From Rubrivivax sp. (GTDB lineage: Bacteria > Pseudomonadota > Gammaproteobacteria > Burkholderiales > Burkholderiaceae_C): a stretch of 42,390 bases of DNA. The DNA lies in the NCBI GenBank assembly GCA_020848515.1, contig JADLIA010000052.1, positions 1 through 42,390 of the forward strand, read 5' to 3'. Each line of letters starts with the position of its first letter. The stretch's first letter is position 1. The position numbers and the translations under genes are program-made. The notes under the pieces were generated by a model. The model was not told the origin of the DNA and did no database searches. It was given only the letters and a program-made list of their open reading frames with translations. Shown here piece by piece: positions 32,976 through 41,660 of this stretch.

Positions 32976-34175
32976 TCAGAAGATCTCGAACAGTCCGGCC
33001 GCGCCCATGCCCCCGCCTATGCACATGGTCACCACGCCCCATTTCACGCGCTCGCCGCGTGCCTTGCGGCGCTGGCCCTCGAGCAGGATGTGGCCGGCCA
33101 GGCGCGCGCCCGTCATGCCAAACGGGTGGCCAATCGAGATGGCGCCGCCGTTGACGTTCAGGCGCTCCATGGGGATGGCAAGCCGACGCTGGCAGTACAG
33201 CGCCTGCGAGGCAAAGGCCTCGTTCAATTCCCACAGGTCGATGTCCTCGACCTTGAGGCCGGTGCGCTCGAGCAGGCGCGGCACGGCAAACACCGGGCCT
33301 ATGCCCATCTCGTCGGGCTCGCAGCCGGCAATGGCCAGGCCGCGGAAGGCGCCCAGGGGCTGCAGGCCGCGCCTTTCGGCCTCTTGGGCCTCCATCAGCA
33401 CGCAGGCGGCGGCGCCGTCCGACAGCTGCGATGCATTGCCCGCGGTGACGAACTTGCCCGCGCCCTTGACGGGCTCGAGCCCTGCCAGGCCTGCCAGCGT
33501 GGTCGTGGGGCGGTTGCAGTTGTCCATGGTCACGGTCACTTCCTTGTGCGTGACCTCGCCCGTGTCCTTGTTCTTCTCGGCCATGGTGGTCTTGCAGGGC
33601 ACGATCTCGTTGTCGAATACACCGCCGGCCTGGGCGGCGGCGGTGCGCTGCTGGCTTTGCAGCGCAAAGGCGTCCTGGTCCTCGCGCGAGATGCCGTAGC
33701 GCGCCGCCACCACGTCGGCGGTGTCGATCATCTCCATGAACAGCTGGGGCTTGTGCTCGACCAGCCAGGGGTCCAGGTGGGCCGTGCCGCCGCGGCCCGC
33801 GGGGTTGAGCAGCGAGATGCTCTCCGCGCCGCCCGCGACCATGGCCGGCACGCCGTCCATCACGATGCGCCCGGCCGCCACGGCGATGGCCTGCAGGCCC
33901 GAGGAGCAGAAGCGGTTGATCACCGTGCCGCCCACCGTCACCGGCAGGCCGGCGCGCAGCGCGGTCTGGCGGCCGATGTTGCGGCCCATCGTGCCCTCGG
34001 GGTAGCCGCAGCCCCAGATCAGGTCCTCGATCAGGCCGGGCTCTATGCCCGCGCGCTCGACGGCGGCGCGCACCGCATGGGCGCCCAGTTGCGGGCCGGG
34101 CGTGATGTTGAACTCGCCGCGGTGCGACTTGGCCAGCGGCGTGCGGGCGGTGGAAACAATGACGGCTTGGCGCAT
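32976..34175 (-). CDS. Acetyl-CoA C-acyltransferase (thiolase)
   Basis: 399 residues of the degradative thiolase family. Catalytic residues: Cys90 in NRFCSSGLQ (acyl acceptor), His350 in [11 protein letters not shown] and Cys385 in [25 protein letters not shown] is also conserved. It cleaves 3-ketoacyl-CoA with CoA to shorten the chain by acetyl-CoA. Encoded 234 nt downstream of the FadB-like gene in the same direction, making a fadBA-like pair, although repeats fill the gap. GGAG lies upstream of the ATG. Confidence 0.92.
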   Translation of the reverse strand: MRQAVIVSTARTPLAKSHRGEFNITPGPQLGAHAVRAAVERAGIEPGLIEDLIWGCGYPEGTMGRNIGRQTALRAGLPVTVGGTVINRFCSSGLQAIAVAAGRIVMDGVPAMVAGGAESISLLNPAGRGGTAHLDPWLVEHKPQLFMEMIDTADVVAARYGISREDQDAFALQSQQRTAAAQAGGVFDNEIVPCKTTMAEKNKDTGEVTHKEVTVTMDNCNRPTTTLAGLAGLEPVKGAGKFVTAGNASQLSDGAAACVLMEAQEAERRGLQPLGAFRGLAIAGCEPDEMGIGPVFAVPRLLERTGLKVEDIDLWELNEAFASQALYCQRRLAIPMERLNVNGGAISIGHPFGMTGARLAGHILLEGQRRKARGERVKWGVVTMCIGGGMGAAGLFEIF

Positions 34176-34199
34176 GGGAGGCTCCTTGGGAATCTGGTG

Positions 34200-34258
34200 T
34201 TACTATTGAATTGATAGCTGGTTGCGCTTGATGGGCGGGCGCTAGCGGCATTTTTCTT
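34200..34258 (+). repeat. Dispersed repeat A, copy 12
   Basis: ACTATTGAATTGATAGCTGG, TTGCGCTTG and a GC hairpin ending in GCGGCATTTTTC. Lies just upstream of the thiolase start. Confidence 0.8.
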
Positions 34259-34282
34259 CACAAACCAACAGCGCTGCGTAGC

Positions 34283-34405
34283 TACCCCCTCCCCCTCTGG
34301 GGGAGGGTTGGGGTGGGGGCCAGCGGCGCTCAGAACCTCGGTGCCGGCAAGATGCCGGCGCTCCCGGCCCCCATCCCAGCCTTCCCCCAAAGGGGGAAGG
34401 AGCAA
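34283..34405. repeat. Compound palindromic repeat D between fadB-like and thiolase genes
   Basis: The outer part pairs GGTTGGGGTGGGGGCC with GGCCCCCATCCCAGCC. Each side has its own small hairpin (CTCCCCCTCTGGGGGAG and CTTCCCCCAAAGGGGGAAG). The centre holds GCCGGCAAGATGCCGGCGCTCCC, itself palindromic. The layout resembles a short non-autonomous element with paired ends. Confidence 0.7.
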
Positions 34406-34409
34406 ATCA

Positions 34410-36530
34410 TCAGCCGCGCTGATTCAGGCTGGCGAAGTTTTTGCCCTCGGCCACCAGTCTTTTCAGCAGGGCCGCGGGCTGCCAGAACTGCGCGTCTTCC
34501 TTGGCAAATTCCTCGATGTCGGCCAGGACCTTGGGCAGGCCCTGCATGTCGGCCCACAGCATGGGGCCGCCGCGGTGGCGCGGGAAGCCGTAGCCGAACA
34601 GAAAGGTCACGTCGATGTCGAGCGGGCGCAGGGCAATGCCCTCCTCGAGCACCTTGGCGCCCTCGTTGACCATGGCCGCCATGTAGCGGCGCATGATCTC
34701 CTCGTGCGTGAAGGCGCGCGGCGCGATGCCTTTCTTTTGCCGCTCGGCGTCCACGATGGCCAGCACCTCGGGGTCTTGCTGGCCCACGCGCGCGCCCTCG
34801 GGGTAGAGGTACCAGCCACGCCCGGTCTTCTGGCCGAACCAGCCGCGCTCGGCGATGCGGTCGGCAATCTCCACATAGCGCGCCCTGGGGTCGCGCGTGG
34901 CGGCCTTGCGTTTGCGCGTGGCCCAGCCGATGTCGCCGCCGGCCAGATCCGACACCTGGAACGGCCCCATGGGATAGCCGAACTCGCGCACCGCGGCGTC
35001 GATCTCGTAGGGGCTGGCGCCGTCCTCGAGCACCGCGTTGGCCGCGTCGCGGTAGACGGCCAGGATGCGGTTGCCGATGAAGCCGTCGCACACACCGGCG
35101 CGCACCGGCACCTTCTTCATGCGCTTGGCCAGCTCGAACGCCGTGACCACCACGTCGGGGGCCACCTTGGCGGGCACGACGATCTCCAGCAGCCGCATGA
35201 TGTTGGCCGGGCTGAAGAAATGCAGGCCGATCACGTCCTGCGGGCGGGACGTCACTGCGGCAATGGCGTCGATGTCGAGGTAGGAGGTGTTGGTCGCGAG
35301 CACGCAGCCGCTCTTGCACACGCGGTCGAGCTCCCGGAACACGGCCTGCTTGACCGCGATGTCCTCGAACACGGCCTCGATCACCAGGTCCACGTCGGCA
35401 ATGTCCTCATAGCGCGTCGAGGGCTGGTAGCGCGCCATGGTGGCGGCCTTGGCCTCGGCCGTCATGCGGCCCTTGGCGATCAGGCCGTCGTAGACCTTCT
35501 CCACGTTCTTCTGGCCGCGCGCAATCGACTCGGCGTCGCGCTCGATCATCACCACCGACAGGCCGGCGTCGAGCGCAGACACCGTGATGCCCGCGCCCAT
35601 GGTGCCGCCGCCGATGATGGCCAGCTTCGCAAACGGGCGCGGCGCAGCCGCCTTGGCCTCAGGGATCTTGGCGGTCTCGCGCTCGGCGAAGAACGCATGG
35701 ACCAGGCCGGCGCGCTGCGGGCTGTTCAGGCATTCGACGAAGAGCTCGCGCTCGCGCTTCGCACCCTCGGCAAACGGCGTCTGCACGGCCACACGCACGC
35801 AGTCGATGATTCGGGCGGGCGAGAACAGGCCGCGCGTCTTCTTGGCCGTGTCCTGCGCCAGCTGGTCGAGCGCGGCCAGGGTCTGGGCCTTGTCGCCGGG
35901 CACGGCCAGCGCGCTGGTGCGCCGCGGCGCGGTACCGGCCGCGAGCAGCTCGCGCACATAGGCCAGGCCCGCGGCCAGCGGGTCGTCGCCCTCCACCAGC
36001 CGGTCCACCAGGCCTGCGGCCAGCGCGGCCTTGGCCGAGAGGTGTTTGCCCGACAGCATGAGCTCGGCCGCGGGCAGCGCGCCCATCAGGCGCGGGCTGC
36101 GCTGCGTGCCGCCGGCGCCGGGCAGCAGGCCCAGGGCGACCTCAGGCAGGCCCAGCCTGGCCGCTGGCAGGGCCAGGCGGTAATGCGTGGCCATGGCCAC
36201 CTCCAGCCCGCCGCCCAGCGCCGGGCCGTGGATGGCGCAGACGACGAGCTTGTCGCAGGCCTCCATGCGGTTGATGGTTTCGGGCAGCGAGGGCGGCTGC
36301 GGCGGCTTGCCGAACTCGCGGATGTCGGCACCGGCGATGAAGGCCTTGCCCGCGCCCACGATGAGCATGGCGCGCGCCTGGGCGGTCCGCTCGAGCTCCT
36401 CGACGGCGGCCAGCAGGCCGGCGCGCACGGCCTGGCCCAGTGCGTTGACGGGGGGGTTGTCGATGGTGACGACCAGCACGTCACCGTCGAGGCGGGTCTG
36501 CACCGGGCCGGCGCCCTGTGAAGCGTTCAT
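34410..36530 (-). CDS. FadB-like bifunctional enoyl-CoA hydratase/3-hydroxyacyl-CoA dehydrogenase
   Basis: 706 residues. The N-terminal crotonase domain (1-190) has both catalytic glutamates, Glu110 in ALGGGLEVAM and Glu130 in GLPEVALGLLPGAGG. The 3-hydroxyacyl-CoA dehydrogenase domain starts near 300 with NAD motif AIIGGGTMGAGI (304-315), contains GLHFFSPA and continues to a duplicated C-terminal domain. It performs the hydration and oxidation steps of beta-oxidation. GGAGA lies upstream of the ATG at 36530. Divergent from a LysR gene, with TTGACA-type inverted repeats in between; first gene of a leftward series with thiolase, Bug protein and ligase. Confidence 0.93.
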   Translation of the reverse strand: MNASQGAGPVQTRLDGDVLVVTIDNPPVNALGQAVRAGLLAAVEELERTAQARAMLIVGAGKAFIAGADIREFGKPPQPPSLPETINRMEACDKLVVCAIHGPALGGGLEVAMATHYRLALPAARLGLPEVALGLLPGAGGTQRSPRLMGALPAAELMLSGKHLSAKAALAAGLVDRLVEGDDPLAAGLAYVRELLAAGTAPRRTSALAVPGDKAQTLAALDQLAQDTAKKTRGLFSPARIIDCVRVAVQTPFAEGAKRERELFVECLNSPQRAGLVHAFFAERETAKIPEAKAAAPRPFAKLAIIGGGTMGAGITVSALDAGLSVVMIERDAESIARGQKNVEKVYDGLIAKGRMTAEAKAATMARYQPSTRYEDIADVDLVIEAVFEDIAVKQAVFRELDRVCKSGCVLATNTSYLDIDAIAAVTSRPQDVIGLHFFSPANIMRLLEIVVPAKVAPDVVVTAFELAKRMKKVPVRAGVCDGFIGNRILAVYRDAANAVLEDGASPYEIDAAVREFGYPMGPFQVSDLAGGDIGWATRKRKAATRDPRARYVEIADRIAERGWFGQKTGRGWYLYPEGARVGQQDPEVLAIVDAERQKKGIAPRAFTHEEIMRRYMAAMVNEGAKVLEEGIALRPLDIDVTFLFGYGFPRHRGGPMLWADMQGLPKVLADIEEFAKEDAQFWQPAALLKRLVAEGKNFASLNQRG

Positions 36531-36587
36531 GCGCTTGTCTCCATGCGAGTTGTAGGCATCCCTGCATTCTCCCCATGGGTGGTTTTT

Positions 36588-36634
36588 TTGACAATCACAT
36601 CAGCGATTGACAAACTGTCAAACGGCATTTGACA
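36588..36634. promoter_or_regulatory. LysR-type operator/promoter: three TTGACA sites and one dyad
   Basis: TTGACA at 36588, 36607 and 36629; the middle one forms the perfect dyad TTGACA-AAC-TGTCAA (36607-36621). The dyad supplies a -35 hexamer on each strand: rightward TTGACA-N18-GACATT and leftward TTGACA-N17-GTGATT. A bound regulator could control both the lysR gene and the fadB-like gene. Confidence 0.65.
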
Positions 36635-36642
36635 TTGCAAGC

Positions 36643-37563
36643 ATGGACCTTCAGTCGCTCACCCTGCTGGTCGAGATCATCGACAGCGGCAACCTCAGCC
36701 AGGCCGCGCGCAAGCTGCGCATGACACGCGCCAACGTCAGCTACCACCTGACGCAACTGGAGCAATCCGTCGGCGCGCAGCTGCTGCGGCGCAGCACGCG
36801 CCACGTCGAGCCGACCGAGATCGGCCTGCGCCTGTATGAACATGGCCGCGCCATTCAGAACGAAATGCTGGCCGCACGCGAGACCGTGACCCGTCTGGGC
36901 CAGGGCCTGATGGGGCGCGTGGGCATCAGCATGCCCAGCGGTTACGGGCAGATGGTGATGTCGCACTGGCTGATCGAGTTCAAGCGGCGCTACCCCGGCA
37001 TCGTGCTCGACGTGGTGTTCGAGAACCGGGTCGACGTGCTGCGCGACGACGTGGACATCGCGGTGCGCGTGCTGCCCGAGCCGCCGCCACATCTGGTGGC
37101 ACGCGAGCTGGACGAGGTGCGCTACCTGGCCTGCGCCTCGTCGGCCTTTGCCCGCACCCATGGCCTGCCCACCCGCCTGGAGCAGCTGACCACGCTGCCG
37201 CTGATCACCGCCAGCGTGGTCGGGCGGCAGCTGTCGCTGCGCGGCTACCGGCAGGACGAGCGGCACGAGGTGCTGCTGGCGCCGACCCTGATCTCGGACC
37301 ACTACCCGTTTCTGCGCCAGGGCATTCTGGCCGGGCTGGGTCTGGGCCTGGTGCCCGACTATGTGGTGCAGGACGTGGTTGCCAGCGGTGCGGTGGTGAC
37401 CGCGCTGGACGACTTCCGGCTCAGCATCTTCGGCACCCGCATGTACCTGCTGCACCTGCCCGGCAGGCACCAGACGCGGGCGGTGCGCACCTGCATCGAC
37501 TTTCTGCTGGCGCGCGCCGCCGGCCAGTCCGCGCCCCCGACGCCCGGCGAGCCACCGGCCTGA
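36643..37563 (+). CDS. LysR-family transcriptional regulator
   Basis: 306 residues. The winged HTH (MDLQSLTLLVEIIDSGNLSQAARKLRMTRANVSYHLTQLEQSVGAQLLRR, residues 1-50) is typical of the family; the effector domain starts near 90 (GRVGISMPSGYGQMVM). The ATG at 36643 gives the usual LysR N-terminus; the ORF-track start would include operator sequence. GACATT lies 6 nt before the ATG and no Shine-Dalgarno is present. Probably regulates the divergent fadB-like series, with a CoA-ester or acid as effector (inference). Confidence 0.92.
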   Translation: MDLQSLTLLVEIIDSGNLSQAARKLRMTRANVSYHLTQLEQSVGAQLLRRSTRHVEPTEIGLRLYEHGRAIQNEMLAARETVTRLGQGLMGRVGISMPSGYGQMVMSHWLIEFKRRYPGIVLDVVFENRVDVLRDDVDIAVRVLPEPPPHLVARELDEVRYLACASSAFARTHGLPTRLEQLTTLPLITASVVGRQLSLRGYRQDERHEVLLAPTLISDHYPFLRQGILAGLGLGLVPDYVVQDVVASGAVVTALDDFRLSIFGTRMYLLHLPGRHQTRAVRTCIDFLLARAAGQSAPPTPGEPPA

Positions 37564-37602
37564 CCCGCGGCGTTGCCGGCGCAACCGTTCCGCCGGTCAC
37601 CC

Positions 37603-37666
37603 AATTACTATCATTTCAATAGCTGCTGGCGCTTGCCTGTCAAGCGCCGGAGCCTGATTTTAATTA
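37603..37666 (+). repeat. Dispersed repeat A, copy 13 (best full-length copy)
   Basis: ATTACTATCATTTCAATAGC followed by TGCTGGCGCTTG, CCTGTCAAGCGCCGGAGCC and TGATTTTAATTAAA. Stem GGCGCTTG/CAAGCGCC followed by a T-rich tail just after the lysR stop gives it a terminator-like form. Confidence 0.85.
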
Positions 37667-37674
37667 AAGGTGCG

Positions 37675-37717
37675 CTGAGCCCGTCCGGCGCGCGTCGCAT
37701 CGCAGGGACGGGTTCAG
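37675..37717. terminator. Hairpin between convergent lysR and htpX
   Basis: CTGAGCCCGTCC (37675-37686) pairs with GGACGGGTTCAG (37706-37717) with a single G-T pair. Lies 8 nt after the htpX stop; no U-run on either side. Confidence 0.45.
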
Positions 37718-37724
37718 CATCGCC

Positions 37725-38600
37725 TCAGGGCTGTGCCTGGAACGCACGCAGCGCCGCGATGCGCTCTTGCATCGGCGGGTGGGTGGAAAACAGCTTGCCG
37801 ATGCCGCCGGCGATGCCCATGGCCGCCAGGTTCTTGGGCATTTCGGCGCCTTCGGCATGCATGCCGCCCAGGCGCGCCAGGGCGTTGATCATCGAGTTGG
37901 GCTGGCCCATCATCTGCGCCGCGCCGCGGTCGGCGCGGAACTCGCGCTGGCGCGAGAACCAGGCCACGATGATGCCGGCCAGCACGCCGAACAGGATGTC
38001 GAGCACGATGGTCGTCACGTAGTAGCCGATGCCCGGGCCGCTGCTTTCGCTGTCGCGGCGCAGGAAGCCATCGACCAGCGAACCGATGACGCGGCTGGCG
38101 AACACCACGAAGGTGTTCATCACCCCCTGAATGAGGGCCATGGTGACCATGTCGCCGTTGGCCACGTGGGCCACCTCGTGGCCGATGACGGCTTCGACCT
38201 CCTCGCGCGTCATGCCGCGCAGCAGGCCCGTGGACACCGCCACCAGGGCCGAATTCTTGAAGGCGCCGGTGGCGAAGGCGTTGGGTTCGCCCTCGTAGAT
38301 GCCGACCTCGGGCATGCCGATGCCGGCCTGATCGGCGAACTTGCGCACGGTGTCGACGATCCAGGCCTCGTCGGCGTTGCGCGGCTGCGCGATGACCTGC
38401 ACGCCCATGCTCATCTTGGCCATCGACTTGCTCATCAGCAGCGACACGATGGCGCCGGAAAAGCCCACCACCAGCGAAAACACCATCAACTGCCCGGTGT
38501 TGGTGCCGGTGTAGCGGCCCACGCCCAGCAGGCTGGTGACGATGCCCACCACCACCATCACGGCCAGGTTGGTCAGAACAAACAGCAGGATGCGTTTCAT
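37725..38600 (-). CDS. htpX: Membrane zinc metalloprotease HtpX
   Basis: Degrades misfolded inner-membrane proteins together with FtsH in E. coli. 291 residues with helices at about 5-25 and 36-55 and further ones near 155-170 and 195-215. Zinc site HEVAH (His141, Glu142, His145) with the third ligand Glu220 in [16 protein letters not shown] and [13 protein letters not shown] are conserved in HtpX. AGGGAA precedes the ATG. No CpxR or RpoH site recognised. Confidence 0.95.
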   Translation of the reverse strand: MKRILLFVLTNLAVMVVVGIVTSLLGVGRYTGTNTGQLMVFSLVVGFSGAIVSLLMSKSMAKMSMGVQVIAQPRNADEAWIVDTVRKFADQAGIGMPEVGIYEGEPNAFATGAFKNSALVAVSTGLLRGMTREEVEAVIGHEVAHVANGDMVTMALIQGVMNTFVVFASRVIGSLVDGFLRRDSESSGPGIGYYVTTIVLDILFGVLAGIIVAWFSRQREFRADRGAAQMMGQPNSMINALARLGGMHAEGAEMPKNLAAMGIAGGIGKLFSTHPPMQERIAALRAFQAQP

Positions 38601-38780
38601 GAATTCCCTTGGTTGACAACAGGTGACCTGAAATGCCCGCCCCGTGCGCCGCGCGCAAGCGGCAAGCGCTTCGGCGTCGCCGCAAGGTCGGCACAGGCGT
38701 GCATGTTAGGGGCGATTGGAGCAGATTCAAGGCGCCGGGTTCCCACGGGCGCCGGGTTGGCCAGGCGCTGGCGCTTGGCC

Positions 38781-38786
38781 TACACT
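38781..38786 (+). promoter_or_regulatory. -10 box for argE
   Basis: TACACT lies 22 nt before the GAGGAG and GTG start of argE. Unlike the leaderless candidates, this gene has a normal leader and ribosome site. Confidence 0.45.
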
Positions 38787-38808
38787 GAAGCACCCCCGAG
38801 GAGCACAC

Positions 38809-39963
38809 GTGAACACCCTGGACTGGCTCGGCCGCCTGGTGGCCATCGACACCACCAGCCGTAACTCCAACCTCGGCCTGATCGAGACCGTGCGCGACGC
38901 GCTCACGGCCCAGGGCCTGAAGCCCTGGCTGGCCGCCAACGCCGACGGCAGCAAGGCCAACCTGTTCTGCACCCTGCCCGCGGCGGACGGCCAGACGCAG
39001 GGCGGCATCATTCTGTCGGGCCACACCGACGTGGTGCCGGTGGACGGGCAGGACTGGGCCAGCGACCCGTTCCAGCTCACCGACCGCGGCGACGGCCGCC
39101 TGTACGCGCGCGGCAGCTGCGACATGAAAGGTTTCATCGCCAGCAGCCTGGCGCTGGTGCCCGAGGCGCTGGCGGCGCCGCGCCGCAAACCGCTGCACCT
39201 GGCACTGTCGTACGACGAAGAAGTCGGCTGCGTCGGCGCGCCGGTGATGCTGGCCGAATTGAGCCAGCGCGGCCTGCGCGCCGACGGCTGCATCGTCGGC
39301 GAACCGACCTCGATGAAGCCGGTGGTGGCACACAAGGGCGGCTACTTCTTCCGCTGCACCGTGCATGGCAAGGCGGCGCACTCCTCGCTCACGCCGCAGG
39401 GCTGCAACGCCATCGAGCACGCGGCGCGGCTGATCTGCCACATCCGCGACCTGGCCGACGCCTGGCGCGCGCAGGGCCCGTTCGACGCCGCCTTCGACGT
39501 GCCGCACAGCACCATCACCACCAACCTGATCGCCGGCGGGATCGCCATCAACACCGTGCCCGACGCCTGCAGCTTCAGCTACGACTTCCGCCACCTGCCC
39601 GGCCACGACGCCAGCGGCATCCAGGCCCAGGTGCAGCGCTACGTGGACGACGAGTTGCTGCCGCGCATGCGGCGCGAGTACGCCGGCGCGCGGGTGGACA
39701 TCGAATGCGGCGCCGCCGTGCCCACCCTGGACGCCAGCGAGCAGGCCGCCATCACCCAGCTGGTGCGCGCCCTCACGCAGGACCAGGGGGTGCGCAAGGT
39801 GGCCTATGGCACCGAGGCCGGCCAGTTTGCCCAGGCCGGCATCCCGGCCATCCTGTGCGGGCCGGGATCGATCGAGCAGGCGCACAAGCCCGATGAATAC
39901 GTCGAGCACGCGCAGCTCGCGCTGTGCGATCGCTTTCTGCGCCAGGTGCTGGCCACGCTGTGA
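38809..39963 (+). CDS. argE: Acetylornithine deacetylase (M20 peptidase family)
   Basis: 384 residues, the same length as E. coli ArgE. Metal-site motifs: SGHTDVVPVDG (His72, Asp74), RGSCDMKGF (Asp105), SYDEEVGCVGA (Glu137/138) and IVGEPTSM. Removes the acetyl group from N2-acetylornithine in arginine synthesis. The start is GTG at 38809, with GAGGAG 6 nt upstream and TACACT at 38781; the ORF-track start adds 31 residues of non-homologous leader. DapE and other M20 enzymes are alternatives, but the C-terminal YGTEAGQFAQAGIPAILCGPGSIEQAHKPDEYV pattern fits ArgE. The kinase gene follows after 16 nt. Confidence 0.9.
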   Translation: MNTLDWLGRLVAIDTTSRNSNLGLIETVRDALTAQGLKPWLAANADGSKANLFCTLPAADGQTQGGIILSGHTDVVPVDGQDWASDPFQLTDRGDGRLYARGSCDMKGFIASSLALVPEALAAPRRKPLHLALSYDEEVGCVGAPVMLAELSQRGLRADGCIVGEPTSMKPVVAHKGGYFFRCTVHGKAAHSSLTPQGCNAIEHAARLICHIRDLADAWRAQGPFDAAFDVPHSTITTNLIAGGIAINTVPDACSFSYDFRHLPGHDASGIQAQVQRYVDDELLPRMRREYAGARVDIECGAAVPTLDASEQAAITQLVRALTQDQGVRKVAYGTEAGQFAQAGIPAILCGPGSIEQAHKPDEYVEHAQLALCDRFLRQVLATL

Positions 39964-39979
39964 CGCGCCGCCACGCCTC

Positions 39980-41551
39980 GTGAGCCCCACCACGCCCGCC
40001 GCCTGCGCCCGCCTGATCGCCCAGCTGCAGCACGACCTGCGGGCCAGCGGCGCGGCCGACGTGCAGTGCCTCGAAACCCACATTTCCTGGTTGCTGCTGG
40101 CGGGCGAGCATGCCTACAAGATCAAGAAGCCGCTGACGCTGGACTTCCTGGACTTCGGCACCCTGGCGCAGCGCCGCGCCGCCTGCGAGGAGGAGCTGCG
40201 CATCAACCGCCGCAGCGCGCCCGAGCTGTACCTGGAGGTGCTGCCGATCACCGGCACGCCGGCGGCGCCGCGCCTGGGTGGCGATGCCGCGCAGGCGATC
40301 GAATGGGCCGTGCACATGCGCCGCTTTCCGCCCGGCGCCCTGCTGGCCGAGCGCGCCGCGCGCGGCGCCCTGGGGCCCGCCCAGATCGACGCCCTGGCGC
40401 GTGCGGTGGCCACCTTCCAGGCCCAGGCCGCACAGGCACCGGCCGACAGCCCCTGGGGCCATGCGGCCGATCTGGCGCGGCTGGCGCACGACAACTTTGC
40501 CCCCCTGGCGGCGCTGGGCGCGGGCACCGCGCTGGCCGGCACGCTGCAGCGGCTGGCGCACTGGAGCGAGACCGAGGGCCGGCGCCTGGCGCCGCTGATG
40601 GCCGCGCGCCGCGCCGCCGGCCGGGTGCGCGAAGGCCACGGCGACCTGCATCTGGGCAACCTGCTGTGGCTGGAGGGCCGTGCGCGCCTGTTCGACGCCA
40701 TCGAATTCGATCCAGCCCTGCGCTGGATCGACGTCGCCTGCGACATCGCCTTCGTGTTCATGGACCTGCACGCCCATGGCCTGGCCGCGCTGGCCTGGCG
40801 CTTTCTGAATGCGTGGCTGGAGCACAGCGGCGACTTCGGCGCCGTGGCGCGGCTGCCCTACGACGCCGTCTACCGCGCCCTGGTGCGCGCCAAGGTGGCG
40901 GCACTGCGCGCCGGGCAGGGCCAGGGTGGCGTCGCGCGCACCGCCGCAGAAGCCGAAGCGCGCCGCTACGTGCAGCTGGCGGCGCAGCTGGCCGCGCCGC
41001 GCCGGCCCTGGCTGGCGCTCACCGTGGGCGTCAGCGGCTCGGGCAAGAGCAGCCAGACGCAGACCCTGATCGAGCGGCGCGCCCTGGTGCGCCTGCGCGC
41101 CGACGTCGAGCGCAAGCGCCTGTTCGGCCTGGCGCCCGAAGCCGCCAGCGCCGGCGTGCCCGGCGGCATCTACGGCGAAGCCACCAGCGACCGTCTGTTC
41201 AGCCACCTGCGGGACCAGGCGCGCGCGCTGCTGCAGGCCGGCCAGCCGGTGCTGGTGGACGCCACCTTCATCCGCCGCGCGCGGCGCGCGCCCTTCATCG
41301 CGCTGGCCGAAGAGCTGGGCCTGCCCTGGCGCCTGCTGGCCTTCGACGCCCCGGAGCAGGTGCTGCGCCAGCGCGTGCGTGAGCGCGCCGCGCAGGGCGG
41401 CGACGCCTCCGAGGCCGACGAAGCGGTGCTGCACCGCCAGCTGGCCCAGCGCCAGCCGCTGACGGCGAACGAAGCCAGCCACGCGCTGACCATCGACGCC
41501 CGCCAGCCGGTCGACTGGGCGGCCTGGGACAGCGCCCTGCCCGGCGCCTGA
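39980..41551 (+). CDS. Two-domain protein: aminoglycoside-phosphotransferase-like plus AAA/zeta-like P-loop kinase
   Basis: 523 residues. The N-terminal half (1-330) resembles the COG2187 kinase-like fold: LLAGEHAYKIKKPLTLDFLDF near the N-terminus, VREGHGDLHLGNLLW (Brenner motif, 217-230) and AIEFDPALRWIDVACDIAF. The C-terminal half has P-loop VGVSGSGKSS (349-358) and DVERKRLFG, VLVDATFIRRARR, as in small ATP-dependent kinases. Substrate unknown; this fusion is widespread but uncharacterised to my knowledge. The start is GTG at 39980, 16 nt after argE, with no clear Shine-Dalgarno. Probably co-transcribed with argE. Confidence 0.82.
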   Translation: MSPTTPAACARLIAQLQHDLRASGAADVQCLETHISWLLLAGEHAYKIKKPLTLDFLDFGTLAQRRAACEEELRINRRSAPELYLEVLPITGTPAAPRLGGDAAQAIEWAVHMRRFPPGALLAERAARGALGPAQIDALARAVATFQAQAAQAPADSPWGHAADLARLAHDNFAPLAALGAGTALAGTLQRLAHWSETEGRRLAPLMAARRAAGRVREGHGDLHLGNLLWLEGRARLFDAIEFDPALRWIDVACDIAFVFMDLHAHGLAALAWRFLNAWLEHSGDFGAVARLPYDAVYRALVRAKVAALRAGQGQGGVARTAAEAEARRYVQLAAQLAAPRRPWLALTVGVSGSGKSSQTQTLIERRALVRLRADVERKRLFGLAPEAASAGVPGGIYGEATSDRLFSHLRDQARALLQAGQPVLVDATFIRRARRAPFIALAEELGLPWRLLAFDAPEQVLRQRVRERAAQGGDASEADEAVLHRQLAQRQPLTANEASHALTIDARQPVDWAAWDSALPGA

Positions 41552-41612
41552 AATACTCCAAATTCAATAGCTGCTTGCGCTGTCTGGAAGCGCCCTGAAG
41601 CACGATTTCATC
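41551..41612 (+). repeat. Dispersed repeat A, copy 14
   Basis: AAATTCAATAGCTGCTTGCG, CTGTCTGGAAGCGCCCTGAAGC and an AT-rich tail. Starts at the last base of the kinase stop codon. Confidence 0.8.
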
Positions 41613-41660
41613 TCGAATTCAGGCGCACCCCGGCTCCTACGGTGTCGCGTCCTCACACCG

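Noticed and set aside
34308-36521. 737-residue + strand ORF opposite the fadB-like gene
   Set aside because: Shadow frame; the minus-strand product has complete catalytic motifs, and this one has none.
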